A DNA stretch of 64,000 nt, taken from contig SVIC01000004.1 of assembly GCA_015055515.1 (NCBI GenBank), forward strand, positions 30,614 to 94,613. Direction: 5' to 3'. This DNA is from Clostridiales bacterium. Its GTDB lineage: Bacteria > Bacillota > Clostridia > Christensenellales > UBA1242. How positions within the stretch are numbered: the first letter of the stretch is position 1; every line of letters starts with the position of its first letter. Below, piece after piece: positions 45,891 to 54,815 of this stretch. Under the pieces are notes generated by a model. That model saw nothing but the letters and a program-made list of their open reading frames with translations. It had not been told where the DNA came from and did no database searches. The position numbers were made by a program, and so were the translations under genes.

Positions 45891-46684
45891 CGTTAGTGAA
45901 ATATGATTTAGAAACCAAAGATATATATGTCAAAGTAGCAGATAATGTAAAGAAATCAGATAGTATTGTAATAGAGACACCAAGAGGACTATTCTTAGGT
46001 AAAGTGGCAAGGTGTGTTGCGGAAGAGGTGGAACTAGAGGCGGATACTAAGTTCGTTAGAGTGGCTAGTGATAATGATATATCGAAGGCACAGAAATTGA
46101 AAGAGAAGGCGAAAGAAAACAAAGCCAATGTAATGGATATAGTGGCAAAACACAACAAGGATATGAAGGTTGTGGGGCTGGAATATACACTGGATGATAG
46201 CAAGATTATAATCAGCTTCGTATGCGAAGATAGAGTAGACTTCCGTGACCTTGTGAAAGATCTGGCGGGCGAATTGAAATTGCGTATTGAATTAAGGCAG
46301 ATAGGTGTGCGTGATCAGGCAAGGAATATAGGTTGCCTTGGTGTGTGTGGCAAGGAATGTTGTTGCAAGCAATATCTAAATGATTTTGATAAAGTATCTA
46401 TTAAGATGGCGAAGGCACAGAATTTGTCTCTAAATCCTACAAAAATTAGTGGTACTTGCGGAAGACTGATGTGTTGTCTTGCGTTTGAGAATGATACATA
46501 TGTGGACTTGGGTAAGAATTGTCCTAGGGTAAATAGCCGAGTAACTACTCCCGATGGAGAGGCTACAGTAGTAAATAACAATATCCTAAGGCAGACATGC
46601 ACATGCAAGGTAGAGAAGGGTGATGATGTGAGATATTGCGAATACCCTTTGGATAGAATAGTGCAGAAGAAGGATAAAAAATAA
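45881..46684 (+). CDS. ricT: PSP1-domain protein RicT/YaaT
   Basis: 267 residues. PSP1 signature: RQIGVRDQARNIGCLGVCGK, then CCCKQYL and SGTCGRLMCCLAFE. The cysteines bind Fe-S clusters in the RicAFT complex of B. subtilis, which affects mRNA processing by RNase Y and phosphorelay output. Overlaps holB, and ends directly before the next ATG. Confidence 0.92.
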   Translation: MQIALVKYDLETKDIYVKVADNVKKSDSIVIETPRGLFLGKVARCVAEEVELEADTKFVRVASDNDISKAQKLKEKAKENKANVMDIVAKHNKDMKVVGLEYTLDDSKIIISFVCEDRVDFRDLVKDLAGELKLRIELRQIGVRDQARNIGCLGVCGKECCCKQYLNDFDKVSIKMAKAQNLSLNPTKISGTCGRLMCCLAFENDTYVDLGKNCPRVNSRVTTPDGEATVVNNNILRQTCTCKVEKGDDVRYCEYPLDRIVQKKDKK

Positions 46685-47335
46685 ATGAGCGAATATGTAC
46701 TAGAAGATCTGCAGTGCAAGGGATTGTATATATATCAGACTACTGATGGATACAGATTTACATCCGATGCTGTGGCGCTATCTAATTATGTGTCGGTGAA
46801 AAATGGTGGAGTACTGCTGGATCTATGCAGTGGTAGTGGCGTTATTGGAATTCTAGCCAATGCGAAGAACAAAATATCTCATGTGATTATGGTTGAGTTA
46901 CAGCAAAGCCTGTCAGATATGGCAAAGGCCTCTGTGGAATATAATAAAATAGATAATATCACCATAATTAACGATAGATTACAAGGTATACATAATAGAC
47001 TGAATGTGCACGTAGATACCATTGTGTGCAATCCACCGTATTATAAGGCTAATGAGAAGGCAAGAGAGAAATCTAATGAGATTTTTATTGCAAGAAATGA
47101 AGTAGAGGTAACTATACTTGAGATTGTTCAAGAAGCATCGAAGATATTGAAAGATGGTGGCAAATTCTATATGTCTATTAAAGAAAATAGATTAATAGAT
47201 GTGCTGATGTATTTGAGAGAAAATAAGTTAGAGCCAAAAGAGTTGCGTGTCTTGGATGGCAAGAGCAACAAAGTGGTACTAATTAAAGCAATTAAGGGAG
47301 GAGAGCCGGGACTAAATATAGTCATGGCTGATTAA
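46685..47335 (+). CDS. tRNA1(Val) adenine-N6 methyltransferase-like (YabB/TrmN6 family)
   Basis: 216 residues. Rossmann SAM motif LLDLCSGSGVIGIL and the N6-adenine catalytic NPPYYK. Family member YfiC/TrmN6 of E. coli modifies A37 of tRNA-Val. Position between ricT and rsmI matches B. subtilis yabB. Starts 1 bp after ricT. Confidence 0.9.
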   Translation: MSEYVLEDLQCKGLYIYQTTDGYRFTSDAVALSNYVSVKNGGVLLDLCSGSGVIGILANAKNKISHVIMVELQQSLSDMAKASVEYNKIDNITIINDRLQGIHNRLNVHVDTIVCNPPYYKANEKAREKSNEIFIARNEVEVTILEIVQEASKILKDGGKFYMSIKENRLIDVLMYLRENKLEPKELRVLDGKSNKVVLIKAIKGGEPGLNIVMAD

Positions 47336-47338
47336 TAT

Positions 47339-48136
47339 ATGTTCTATATTGTAGCGACGCCTATAGGTAATCTGTCAGATATGTCCTCTAGGGCGATTGA
47401 TACACTTAGAGAGTGTGATTATATATTGTGCGAAGACACTCGTACCAGTATGACACTATTGAAGCATTATGATATATCTAATAAATTGGTTAGTTATCAT
47501 AAGTTCAATGAGGCATCGAAGTGCGATAGCATAGCACAAGACTTAATGAATGGTAAGAATATAGCACTGATATCGGATGCTGGCATGCCTGGAATATCCG
47601 ATCCTGGTGCAGTGGTTGTAAGGTATTTGAGAGATAGGCACATTCCATACACAGTCGTTCCTGGTCCATCGGCGTTAATTAATGCATTTGTGCTGTCGGG
47701 CTATGATGCACCGTTTACCTTTGTAGGTTTTTTACCAGAGAAGAATAGGGCAAAGAGGGAGTTGTTGAATAGGCTTGCTACTTTGCCATATCCTAGTATA
47801 TTCTATGTATCGCCACATTCTATTGAGGAGTTTTTCCAAGATGTATATGAGGTGTATGGCAATAGAGATGTGTGTGTGGTAAGAGAACTGACTAAGAAGT
47901 TCGAGCAAGTGGAGTTCACCGACCTTGCGACAGGCTATACTGGTGCTGTGAAGGGCGAGTTTGTAGTCGTTGTGCAAGGAAAAGAAGATGACAACATAGA
48001 GATAGATAAAGATACTATTGTTGCGGAATTAGAGAAATTGGTAGATAGTGGTGTGAGCAAAAAAGATGCCAGCAAAGTATTGGCAGAGAAATATAATATA
48101 AAGAAGAACTATGTATATAATCTCAGCATTAAGTAG
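47339..48136 (+). CDS. rsmI: 16S rRNA (cytidine1402-2'-O)-methyltransferase
   Basis: 265 residues. TP-methylase fold: IVATPIGNLSDMSSRAI, CEDTRTS, ISDAGMPGISDPG, VVPGPSALI. RsmI methylates C1402 in the ribosomal P site. Three bp after the previous gene. Confidence 0.96.
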   Translation: MFYIVATPIGNLSDMSSRAIDTLRECDYILCEDTRTSMTLLKHYDISNKLVSYHKFNEASKCDSIAQDLMNGKNIALISDAGMPGISDPGAVVVRYLRDRHIPYTVVPGPSALINAFVLSGYDAPFTFVGFLPEKNRAKRELLNRLATLPYPSIFYVSPHSIEEFFQDVYEVYGNRDVCVVRELTKKFEQVEFTDLATGYTGAVKGEFVVVVQGKEDDNIEIDKDTIVAELEKLVDSGVSKKDASKVLAEKYNIKKNYVYNLSIK

Positions 48137-48142
48137 GTGTGT

Positions 48143-49480
48143 ATGATATTACCAAAAGACTTTGAAGACAATATGAGAGATTTGTTGCAGTCATCGGCAG
48201 ATGACTTCTTTTTGTCACTAGATAGCCCCGAGGTAAAGGCACTGACTGTAGATATGAATAAGATATCAGAAGAGGATGTTAGGGCGGATAGTGATCTAAA
48301 TATTGAGAAGATTGATGGACTATATAATGGGTATTATTATAGTGGAAAGATTGGGGACAATATATTGCACCACGCAGGATGTATTTATTCGCAGGATGCT
48401 TCTGCACAGATACCTGTGGAGGCGCTAGGAATTGAGAAGAATGATATCGTTCTAGATGTGTGCTCTGCGCCAGGGGGTAAGAGTATACAGATATTGCAGA
48501 GGTTAAATAATACTGGACTATTGCTTAGCAATGAATATGTATATAATAGAGCAAAGATATTGTATGAGAATATAGTGCGTTTTGGTTATAGCAACTATAT
48601 TGTTACATCCAATTTGCCAGATGTATTTGACAATAAATATAATGTATTTGACAAAATCATAGTAGATGCTCCTTGCTCTGGCGAGGGAATGTTCAGAAAA
48701 AGTAATGTAGATACATATAGTTGGAGTATGGCAAATGTTAAGACTTCTGCTGTTAGGCAATATGAGATATTGCAATCGGTTAAGAATGCGTTGAAAGTGG
48801 GTGGCAAGTTAGTGTATTCTACCTGCACTTATAATATTGAAGAGAATGAGAAGGTTGTTGCTAGGTTTTTGCAGGCCAATCCAGAATTCAGATTGCTTCC
48901 TTTGCCAGAGAATATTGCCAGTATTACTGCTAGGGGTATAGATATAGATGGGCACGATACTCATATGTGTGGCAGAAGGTATCCTCATATGCACCGTGGT
49001 GAAGGACAGTTCGTTGCGTTAATGGAGAAAGTGTCTGGGTCTAATAGATGTATAAATTCTGAGTATCAGATAGTGTCGAAGAAAGATAGAGATGTGATAG
49101 AACATTACCTATCCCCTATATTAGATATATCAGATATGCATTTTCACAAAAAAGGAGACAATATATATGCTGTGCCAGATGTGGTTATAGATATATCTAA
49201 TATGAATGTCACCAGTCTAGGTGTGTATGTAGGTACGCTAGATAAGAAGGGCATCGATATTAGCCACAGTTTCTATAAGGCATTCGGTCACAAGTTCTAT
49301 AATATAGTTAACCTTAATAGATCTGAGGCCGAGGTGTATATAACGGGCAATGTAGTAGATTTGACGTACGCAAAATCTGGTATATGTGCTGTGTGCTATA
49401 ACAACATAAACCTAGGCGGAGGTAAAGTTGTTCAAGGAGTATTAAAAAACTATTATCCTAAGCAATTGCGAAAAAAATAA
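48143..49480 (+). CDS. rRNA cytosine-C5-methyltransferase (RsmF/NOL1-NOP2-Sun family)
   Basis: 445 residues from ATG 48143. SAM motif VCSAPGGKS, catalytic motif DAPCSGEGMF and second cysteine in YSTCTYNIEENE. The C-terminal ~150 residues resemble the RsmF-type PUA-like extension (GGGKVVQGVLKNYYPKQLRK). Target probably 16S rRNA; the exact cytosine cannot be told. Last gene of the operon, with a terminator. Confidence 0.92.
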   Translation: MILPKDFEDNMRDLLQSSADDFFLSLDSPEVKALTVDMNKISEEDVRADSDLNIEKIDGLYNGYYYSGKIGDNILHHAGCIYSQDASAQIPVEALGIEKNDIVLDVCSAPGGKSIQILQRLNNTGLLLSNEYVYNRAKILYENIVRFGYSNYIVTSNLPDVFDNKYNVFDKIIVDAPCSGEGMFRKSNVDTYSWSMANVKTSAVRQYEILQSVKNALKVGGKLVYSTCTYNIEENEKVVARFLQANPEFRLLPLPENIASITARGIDIDGHDTHMCGRRYPHMHRGEGQFVALMEKVSGSNRCINSEYQIVSKKDRDVIEHYLSPILDISDMHFHKKGDNIYAVPDVVIDISNMNVTSLGVYVGTLDKKGIDISHSFYKAFGHKFYNIVNLNRSEAEVYITGNVVDLTYAKSGICAVCYNNINLGGGKVVQGVLKNYYPKQLRKK

Positions 49481-49521
49481 AAAAATCCACAAATTATATA
49501 TTTTTGTGGATTTCTTTTTTT
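49480..49521 (+). terminator. terminator of the 42503-49480 operon
   Basis: AAATCCACAAA pairs with TTTGTGGATTT, followed by CTTTTTTT. Confidence 0.9.
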
Positions 49522-49528
49522 GTTATCT

Positions 49529-49679
49529 TAATATAATCTATGTATAGTTGTTCTATCGAACAATGAATACTGTCGTATTCTAGTGCTGTTTTTCAACAGC
49601 ACATACATAGATTGAATAAACATCAGTTGTATGAAAATAGGCTAACGCCTGCTTTCCTTCAACTTCCGATAATATAATC
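49529..49679 (+). repeat. cloverleaf repeat element, copy 1 of a tandem trio
   Basis: Left end TAATATAATC. Closing stem CTATGT/ACATAG. Inner hairpins TTGTTC/GAACAA, GAATAC/GTATTC and GTGCTG/CAGCAC. Linker TGAATAAACATCAG, fourth hairpin with GGCTAACGCC, end CTTCCGATAATATAATC. The last 10 bp are also the left end of copy 2. Confidence 0.93.
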
Positions 49680-49817
49680 TATGTGTTATTGCAACTATCG
49701 TTGCAAAGTGCTAACGCACTACAGCCATTAGAAATGGCTACACTTAGATTGAATAAACATCAGTTTTGCTTGAATATGACTTTGTCGCATTCAGACAAAA
49801 CTTCCGATAATATAATC
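49670..49817 (+). repeat. cloverleaf repeat element, copy 2
   Basis: Shares its first 10 bp with copy 1 and its last 10 bp with copy 3. Inner hairpins TTGCAA/TTGCAA, AGTGC/GCACT, AGCCAT/ATGGCT; fourth hairpin TTTTG...CAAAA. Nearly identical to copy D at 24746. Confidence 0.93.
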
Positions 49818-49962
49818 TATGTAATGATGATTTTGTCACTATGTTCCAAATCATGTTTGCTACCGCAAACCTACGATAAATCGTAGATACATAGATTGAA
49901 TAAACATCAGTTATACGAAAATAGGCTATCGCACTGCTTTCGTCTAACTTCCGATAATATTA
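49808..49962 (+). repeat. cloverleaf repeat element, copy 3
   Basis: Inner hairpins ATGATTT/AAATCAT, GTTTGC/GCAAAC and CTACGAT/ATCGTAG. End CTTCCGATAATATTA. Its terminal TTA supplies the TAA stop codon of the minus-strand HTH gene at 49960. Confidence 0.93.
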
Positions 49963-50211
49963 CTTTAAGTCAAAATTCTTGTCATCAAATAGTTCATCAT
50001 CAACGAACTCTTTGAAACTAATTCCTAGGCCTTTTGCGATCTGATATACAGTCTTAAGATGAACGTTCTTGTTCTTCTCATTTATAAGATAGTACATTGC
50101 GCCATGCTCAATTCCAGCATTTTGCTCTAATCTATATAGAGACATATTTTTCTCTACTAATAATTTCTTCAATCTTCTCGCTACTGCACTACATAGTGAT
50201 ATATGTTCCAT
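49960..50211 (-). CDS. HTH-type (Cro/CI/XRE) transcriptional regulator
   Basis: 83 residues. Helix-turn-helix about 12-60: LKKLLVEKNMSLYRLEQNAG then AMYYLINEKNKN and LKTVYQIAKGLGIS. Acidic tail DELFDDKNFDLK. GGAGG-type site upstream. It follows the DUF4097-like gene by 27 bp on the same strand, so probably a two-gene operon. Its stop codon lies in the end of repeat copy 3, so the C-terminus may have been set by insertion. Confidence 0.88.
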   Translation of the reverse strand: MEHISLCSAVARRLKKLLVEKNMSLYRLEQNAGIEHGAMYYLINEKNKNVHLKTVYQIAKGLGISFKEFVDDELFDDKNFDLK

Positions 50212-50238
50212 ATCTTCCTCCTTATTTGATTTTGTTGA

Positions 50239-51777
50239 TTATTCATATAGTCCATAGAATACTACAGAGCCACCTTCTACATTGAGATGAGTTTGTTCTG
50301 TTACCTCTCCTACATATCCAGGAGGTGTGACATCAACGTAACTTGTGTTAGATGACATTATTACATTGCTTGCCAACTCACCAGATACATTGCCTATAGC
50401 ACGAACACGGAATGGATTGCTAGTCATTAGGATGTATAGATTAGTCAGTCCAAAATTATTAAAAATCTCGTGCTTAATGTTGTCATTAAGTGGCGTAGAT
50501 CGTATGGTCATTGATATGTTAGATCCACGTTCGGATCTAATATTAGTGGAGTTAGCATTGGTTGTGATGCTTATATTCCCACTTTCTTGAGTAATATTGG
50601 TAATATTATATATATTCTCATCACCAATATTGTTCATTGTTATATCGCCGGTGATAGTTCGTATCTCAGCCGATGCATTATATTCTGTTATGTTAATGTG
50701 TCCAGTATTTGTAGTGATTACTACATTATCATTTGCACTTGCTATATTTACATTGCCTTTAGTTGTTGTTATTACTGCACGCTTGCTAGTGTTAGATATC
50801 TGTACATTGCCACCCTTAGATGATATGTCTATTATAGATGCGCAGTCTCTGATATATATGTTCGCATTGTCTGTTACAATAGTGCTCATTTCTGTGCATT
50901 GTAGTGTGTCAATACTTATGCTTCCATTCACTGCATATATCTCTAGTTTGCCAATATCATGTAGTAGGTCTATATTCATATTTAATGAGTTGCATTTGAT
51001 GTATAGATCTGCTATAAGATTATTGAATTCCAGTGTAAGGTCATTTGCACTTATATATATGCTATCTGCATTTAGATTGGTAAAATTGGTTAAGTCTATC
51101 TTGGCACCTTTGCAGAATATATTAAGCGATTGTATTGTTACATCTTGTATTGCCTCTATGGTGACTTCTTTATTCTCTGTATCTGCACTTGCAGTCGATG
51201 CCTCACCATTCTCACCATTACTGTCTGTATCTTCACCCTTCACAGTATATGTATGACCTACCCAGGTAAAGTCTCCGTTATTCATTGATGTGGTTATGCT
51301 CTTTACATTAGCCTTATCTATGTGTATGTTTCCATCGGTTGTCGTTATATTTAAGTGAGGTATTAGGCCTATTGGCGTAGTTACAGTTATCTTGCCAGAG
51401 CCAAATACTATACCGCTGGTCTCCAGTGTACGAATGGAGATGTTATTTCCTTCTTGATTGACGAATACTTTGCTCTCTTCTACATTAGCAAAACCCCATT
51501 TTTTGTCTATATACGATACTTCTATATTCTCTACATTTACCGATTCATTAATCTCTATATCGAACTTGTTGGTAGTCACAATCAGATAATATGTGTTCTC
51601 GGTATTCACTCTTACAATCTCTGCTTGTTCTATTGCAGAAGAATTTCTGATAAATCTATATCCAAATATATTAAACCCAGGGAAAAAGTACATACATGCA
51701 ACGAGTATGAGAATTATGCCAAATATTATTGCCAGTGCTATTGCTGTCCATTTTAATATTGTTTTGATTATCTCCAT
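50239..51777 (-). CDS. membrane-anchored DUF4097-like beta-solenoid protein
   Basis: 512 residues. One N-terminal membrane helix (about 9-32) then a long threonine/asparagine-rich extracytoplasmic region of repeating short beta strands (for example VVITTNTGHINITEYNASAE, SGNISITTNANSTNIRSE). This is the pattern of DUF4097 domains seen with phage-shock-like envelope sensors. Paired with the HTH gene downstream; an envelope-sensing role is inference. Confidence 0.78.
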   Translation of the reverse strand: MEIIKTILKWTAIALAIIFGIILILVACMYFFPGFNIFGYRFIRNSSAIEQAEIVRVNTENTYYLIVTTNKFDIEINESVNVENIEVSYIDKKWGFANVEESKVFVNQEGNNISIRTLETSGIVFGSGKITVTTPIGLIPHLNITTTDGNIHIDKANVKSITTSMNNGDFTWVGHTYTVKGEDTDSNGENGEASTASADTENKEVTIEAIQDVTIQSLNIFCKGAKIDLTNFTNLNADSIYISANDLTLEFNNLIADLYIKCNSLNMNIDLLHDIGKLEIYAVNGSISIDTLQCTEMSTIVTDNANIYIRDCASIIDISSKGGNVQISNTSKRAVITTTKGNVNIASANDNVVITTNTGHINITEYNASAEIRTITGDITMNNIGDENIYNITNITQESGNISITTNANSTNIRSERGSNISMTIRSTPLNDNIKHEIFNNFGLTNLYILMTSNPFRVRAIGNVSGELASNVIMSSNTSYVDVTPPGYVGEVTEQTHLNVEGGSVVFYGLYE

Positions 51778-51819
51778 TTTCTACCTTGTTCATTAATTAC
51801 CGCATTGTCCATAGTCACT

Positions 51820-51973
51820 TAATATAATCTATGTAATGATGATTTGTTCACTATGTTCCAAATCATGTTTGCTATCGCAAACCTACGATAAATCGTAGTT
51901 ACATAGATTGAATAAACATCAGTTGTATGAAAATAGGCCAACGCCTGCTTTCCTCCAACTTCCGATAATATTG
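51820..51973 (+). repeat. cloverleaf repeat element, copy E
   Basis: Left end TAATATAATC. Inner hairpins as copy 3 with GTTTGC/GCAAAC and CTACGAT/ATCGTAG; fourth hairpin with GGCCAACGCC. Right end GATAATATTG. Sits between divergent genes. Nearly identical to inverted copy A at 4231. Confidence 0.93.
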
Positions 51974-52191
51974 TATATATTTAGTATACGCAATATAATC
52001 CTACACAACATGGTAACTTAGATATATTATACACCATAGCCGATACAAGAGCAAATTATATAATCCAAAAAAATATTTCACACATATCTATATGCATTAA
52101 AAAAATCTATTGTATAATAATAAAAATATACAAATTATATTTAACCAATGCTTCGCTTTACTTTGATGTGGTTTTTATATAAAATAAAGAT
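51974..52191. other. AT-rich intergenic stretch upstream of the LRR gene
   Basis: About 220 bp, very AT-rich. A TATAATAAT-type -10 lies near 52114; no other site can be supported. Confidence 0.45.
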
Positions 52192-53646
52192 ATGAGAAAA
52201 GTAAGATATATACCATTTGTATTATTAATTTTAATACTAATAATTGCCAGTGTGTGCGTTCCGCATAAGGTTTTTGCAACTAGTGGTGAGGATAAGACCT
52301 ATCCAACACCGCCTACACTACTGGATAGAATACAGATAGATGATGAGATGTATAGCACCACACTATTTCGAAGGCTATGCGATGTATACAATACGTATTA
52401 CGGATTAGAGAAAGAGAACAAGCTGGATGAAGTATATAGCAACATGTTCTCTGGTATGGACTTTGCAGTATTTGATGGTGTGCTTAATCTTGCGTCAAAG
52501 GGTAATAGTTCTAGCGGTATTACAGCAATAACAGGGCTAGAAAGACTGGATTTTAGTGAGTGTATTAATCTTAAGAAGGTTGATTTGTCTAATAATGCTA
52601 TCCTGACTATTAATGTACAAGATCTATCATCATTGAAGCAAATAACCGAACTGGATATATCGGATAACGATATTACATCTGCAAATTTATCAGAATTAAA
52701 TGAATTGCAGATCTTAGATGCATCCGACAATAATTTATCTGGCATTGACTTGTCATTTATGAAGGCAGAGACTGATGATTGTTATATTAATCTGTCGGGA
52801 AATAATATTACCGATGTGAACAAGGTGTATTTTAGGCGTGCAGAACTACTTGAACATAATGTTAATCTAAGCATTGTAAATGGCCTACAAATAGATGAGT
52901 ATTCAGGCAATGCAAAGGTCGTTGTTAATTCTGGTATTGTGGGACTTAAAAATGCCAAGTACTACAAAGGGGATAAATTAATATATAATAAGATAACCGA
53001 TCTGTCTAGACTTAAGATATCTAGTTCAGACATTAAGTTGGTTATAAAAGATTACGATAGTTTGACCGAGAAATATTCACTTACAAATAGCAGTGTGGCA
53101 CAATCTATTAACATTCTAGACAATCTTGCTTATGGCAAATATATAATGTACTTTGCAGATAGTGCAGGTGGCAATATATATAGTCAAAATAGCGTATTCA
53201 AAGATCAATATAACGCCATAACCATTGAATATATGCCTAGCACTCCAGAACTTATAGTTAAGAGGGGTGATGAGGTATTAGACTTTGCTAGTGGCGATGT
53301 GTTGACCGAAGATGTGGTGGTGCATATAAGTGTAGATGATACTAATGCTATTGTTATGTACAAGATAGATGATAATGATTGGACAGAAGGCAGTGAAATA
53401 AATATATCGGCAGGTAAGTCTACTATACTGCAGTGCAAGGTGATCGTAGGTGGCTATGAGAGTGGCGTGGTCATATATCATTTCAATGAGGACAAATCAT
53501 TCTCTTTTAACGATGTGTTGGGTATAATACTTATAATTATTGCATTCTGCGGGCTAGTTTTTGGTCTTCTTCCGTTAGTTAGATATTTCATCAATAAGCC
53601 TATAAGATTAAATTCGGACAAAGGTAAAGACAAAAAAGATGAATAA
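52192..53646 (+). CDS. leucine-rich-repeat surface protein with C-terminal membrane anchor
   Basis: 484 residues. Signal peptide about 1-30 (RYIPFVLLILILIIASVCV), 4-6 LRR units about 115-230 (LERLDFSECINLKKVDLSNN; ITELDISDNDI; LQILDASDNNLSGID), two beta-rich domains, one C-terminal membrane helix (about 440-468) and a short basic cytoplasmic tail. Likely displayed outside the membrane for binding. No sortase motif. Own terminator. Confidence 0.85.
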   Translation: MRKVRYIPFVLLILILIIASVCVPHKVFATSGEDKTYPTPPTLLDRIQIDDEMYSTTLFRRLCDVYNTYYGLEKENKLDEVYSNMFSGMDFAVFDGVLNLASKGNSSSGITAITGLERLDFSECINLKKVDLSNNAILTINVQDLSSLKQITELDISDNDITSANLSELNELQILDASDNNLSGIDLSFMKAETDDCYINLSGNNITDVNKVYFRRAELLEHNVNLSIVNGLQIDEYSGNAKVVVNSGIVGLKNAKYYKGDKLIYNKITDLSRLKISSSDIKLVIKDYDSLTEKYSLTNSSVAQSINILDNLAYGKYIMYFADSAGGNIYSQNSVFKDQYNAITIEYMPSTPELIVKRGDEVLDFASGDVLTEDVVVHISVDDTNAIVMYKIDDNDWTEGSEINISAGKSTILQCKVIVGGYESGVVIYHFNEDKSFSFNDVLGIILIIIAFCGLVFGLLPLVRYFINKPIRLNSDKGKDKKDE

Positions 53647-53674
53647 AAAATAACCAGTAGTGGTTATTTTTTTT
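53645..53674 (+). terminator. terminator of the LRR gene
   Basis: AAAAAATAACCA pairs with TGGTTATTTTTT. Confidence 0.9.
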
Positions 53675-53785
53675 GCTTTTTTCATATAACTATATGTATT
53701 TTTTTATAATCGAACTCAATTTATTTTCAAAATATATTTAGTTTGGGTTATAATATCTATATATTAGTAAAAAGGAAATGAATAA

Positions 53786-54703
53786 ATGAGAAAGAATTTA
53801 ATAATTGATACCGATCCGGGTATAGATGATGCAGTAGCACTTATTACATCATTCTTTGCACCGAATATAGACATTAAATTAATATGTAGTACTGCTGGTA
53901 ACTTAGGCATAGATGTAACTACTAGAAACGCTCTGCATTTGTGCGAGTTGTATGAGAAGAATATCCCTGTAGCAAAGGGCCTTCCGGGACCACTTAATAG
54001 GCCACTAGAGGAGGCGTTTGGTGTACATGGTGCAATGGGATTTGGCGACTATGTATATGATGGAGTGAAGACCAAGGAGATAGACTTGCCTGCGTATGAG
54101 GCCATGCACAAAGTATTAGAGATATATCCAGATACAACTATATTGGTATTAGGACCGCTTACAAATGTAGCGAAATTGTTATTGGAATACCCAGAGGATT
54201 CTAAGAAGATAAAAGAGATAATATTCATGGGCGGAACCAAGGATGATGTGTTGCACCAAGACAAACCATATCCCGAATTCAATATTAGTCGTGATCCAGA
54301 GGCGTGCGAGATTGTTCTTAATAGTGGTGCAGATGTGCTTATTATACCTATGGATTTCGGGCATTATGCATATATAGATGAGGAAGAGATTAAGAGAATA
54401 AGACATATCAATGCTACTGGCAAATTGTTCGCTATAATGTATCAAAATTATAAAGATGGTCACGTAACAGATGGCAATGCAGCGACACACGATAGTTGTG
54501 CTACGGCATATATTATAGAGCCAACACTATTTAAGTTAGAATATTGCAAGCCATGTATCAAGTATTATGATGGCAAGGGTGTGCTGGTATCTAATATTAC
54601 TAAGAGGAAGACCAGATGGAGACTAGCGGTAGATATGGATTATGATGGATTCAAGAATCTATATTATGGATTAATGAATGTAGCCAAGACACCAAATGAA
54701 TAG
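53786..54703 (+). CDS. inosine-uridine preferring nucleoside hydrolase
   Basis: 305 residues. N-terminal IIDTDPGIDDAVAL gives the calcium-binding Asp cluster; ILGPLTNVAKLL and the C-terminal DGNAATHDSCATA (family: D-x-x-A-x-A/H) follow. Cleaves ribonucleosides to ribose and base in purine/pyrimidine salvage. AAGGAAATG-type site upstream; monocistronic with a terminator. Confidence 0.94.
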   Translation: MRKNLIIDTDPGIDDAVALITSFFAPNIDIKLICSTAGNLGIDVTTRNALHLCELYEKNIPVAKGLPGPLNRPLEEAFGVHGAMGFGDYVYDGVKTKEIDLPAYEAMHKVLEIYPDTTILVLGPLTNVAKLLLEYPEDSKKIKEIIFMGGTKDDVLHQDKPYPEFNISRDPEACEIVLNSGADVLIIPMDFGHYAYIDEEEIKRIRHINATGKLFAIMYQNYKDGHVTDGNAATHDSCATAYIIEPTLFKLEYCKPCIKYYDGKGVLVSNITKRKTRWRLAVDMDYDGFKNLYYGLMNVAKTPNE

Positions 54704-54710
54704 AATATAG

Positions 54711-54741
54711 TCTGTAATAATTTATTATTACAGATTTTTTT
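54711..54741 (+). terminator. terminator of the nucleoside hydrolase gene
   Basis: TCTGTAATAA pairs with TTATTACAGA, followed by TTTTTT. Confidence 0.92.
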
Positions 54742-54815
54742 AATCATAGTAAAATAAATTGCTAAAAATTCAATATATAGATATAATAATAATATATGAT
54801 ATAAAGGAGGACTGC

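Noticed and set aside
49529..49817. Hammerhead-type ribozyme in the cloverleaf repeat (CTGATG on the reverse strand)
   Set aside because: CTGATG is present but the GAAA box and cleavage-site stem arrangement are not.
49529..49962. CRISPR array
   Set aside because: Units are about 140 bp, fold internally and have no spacer/repeat pattern; no cas genes.
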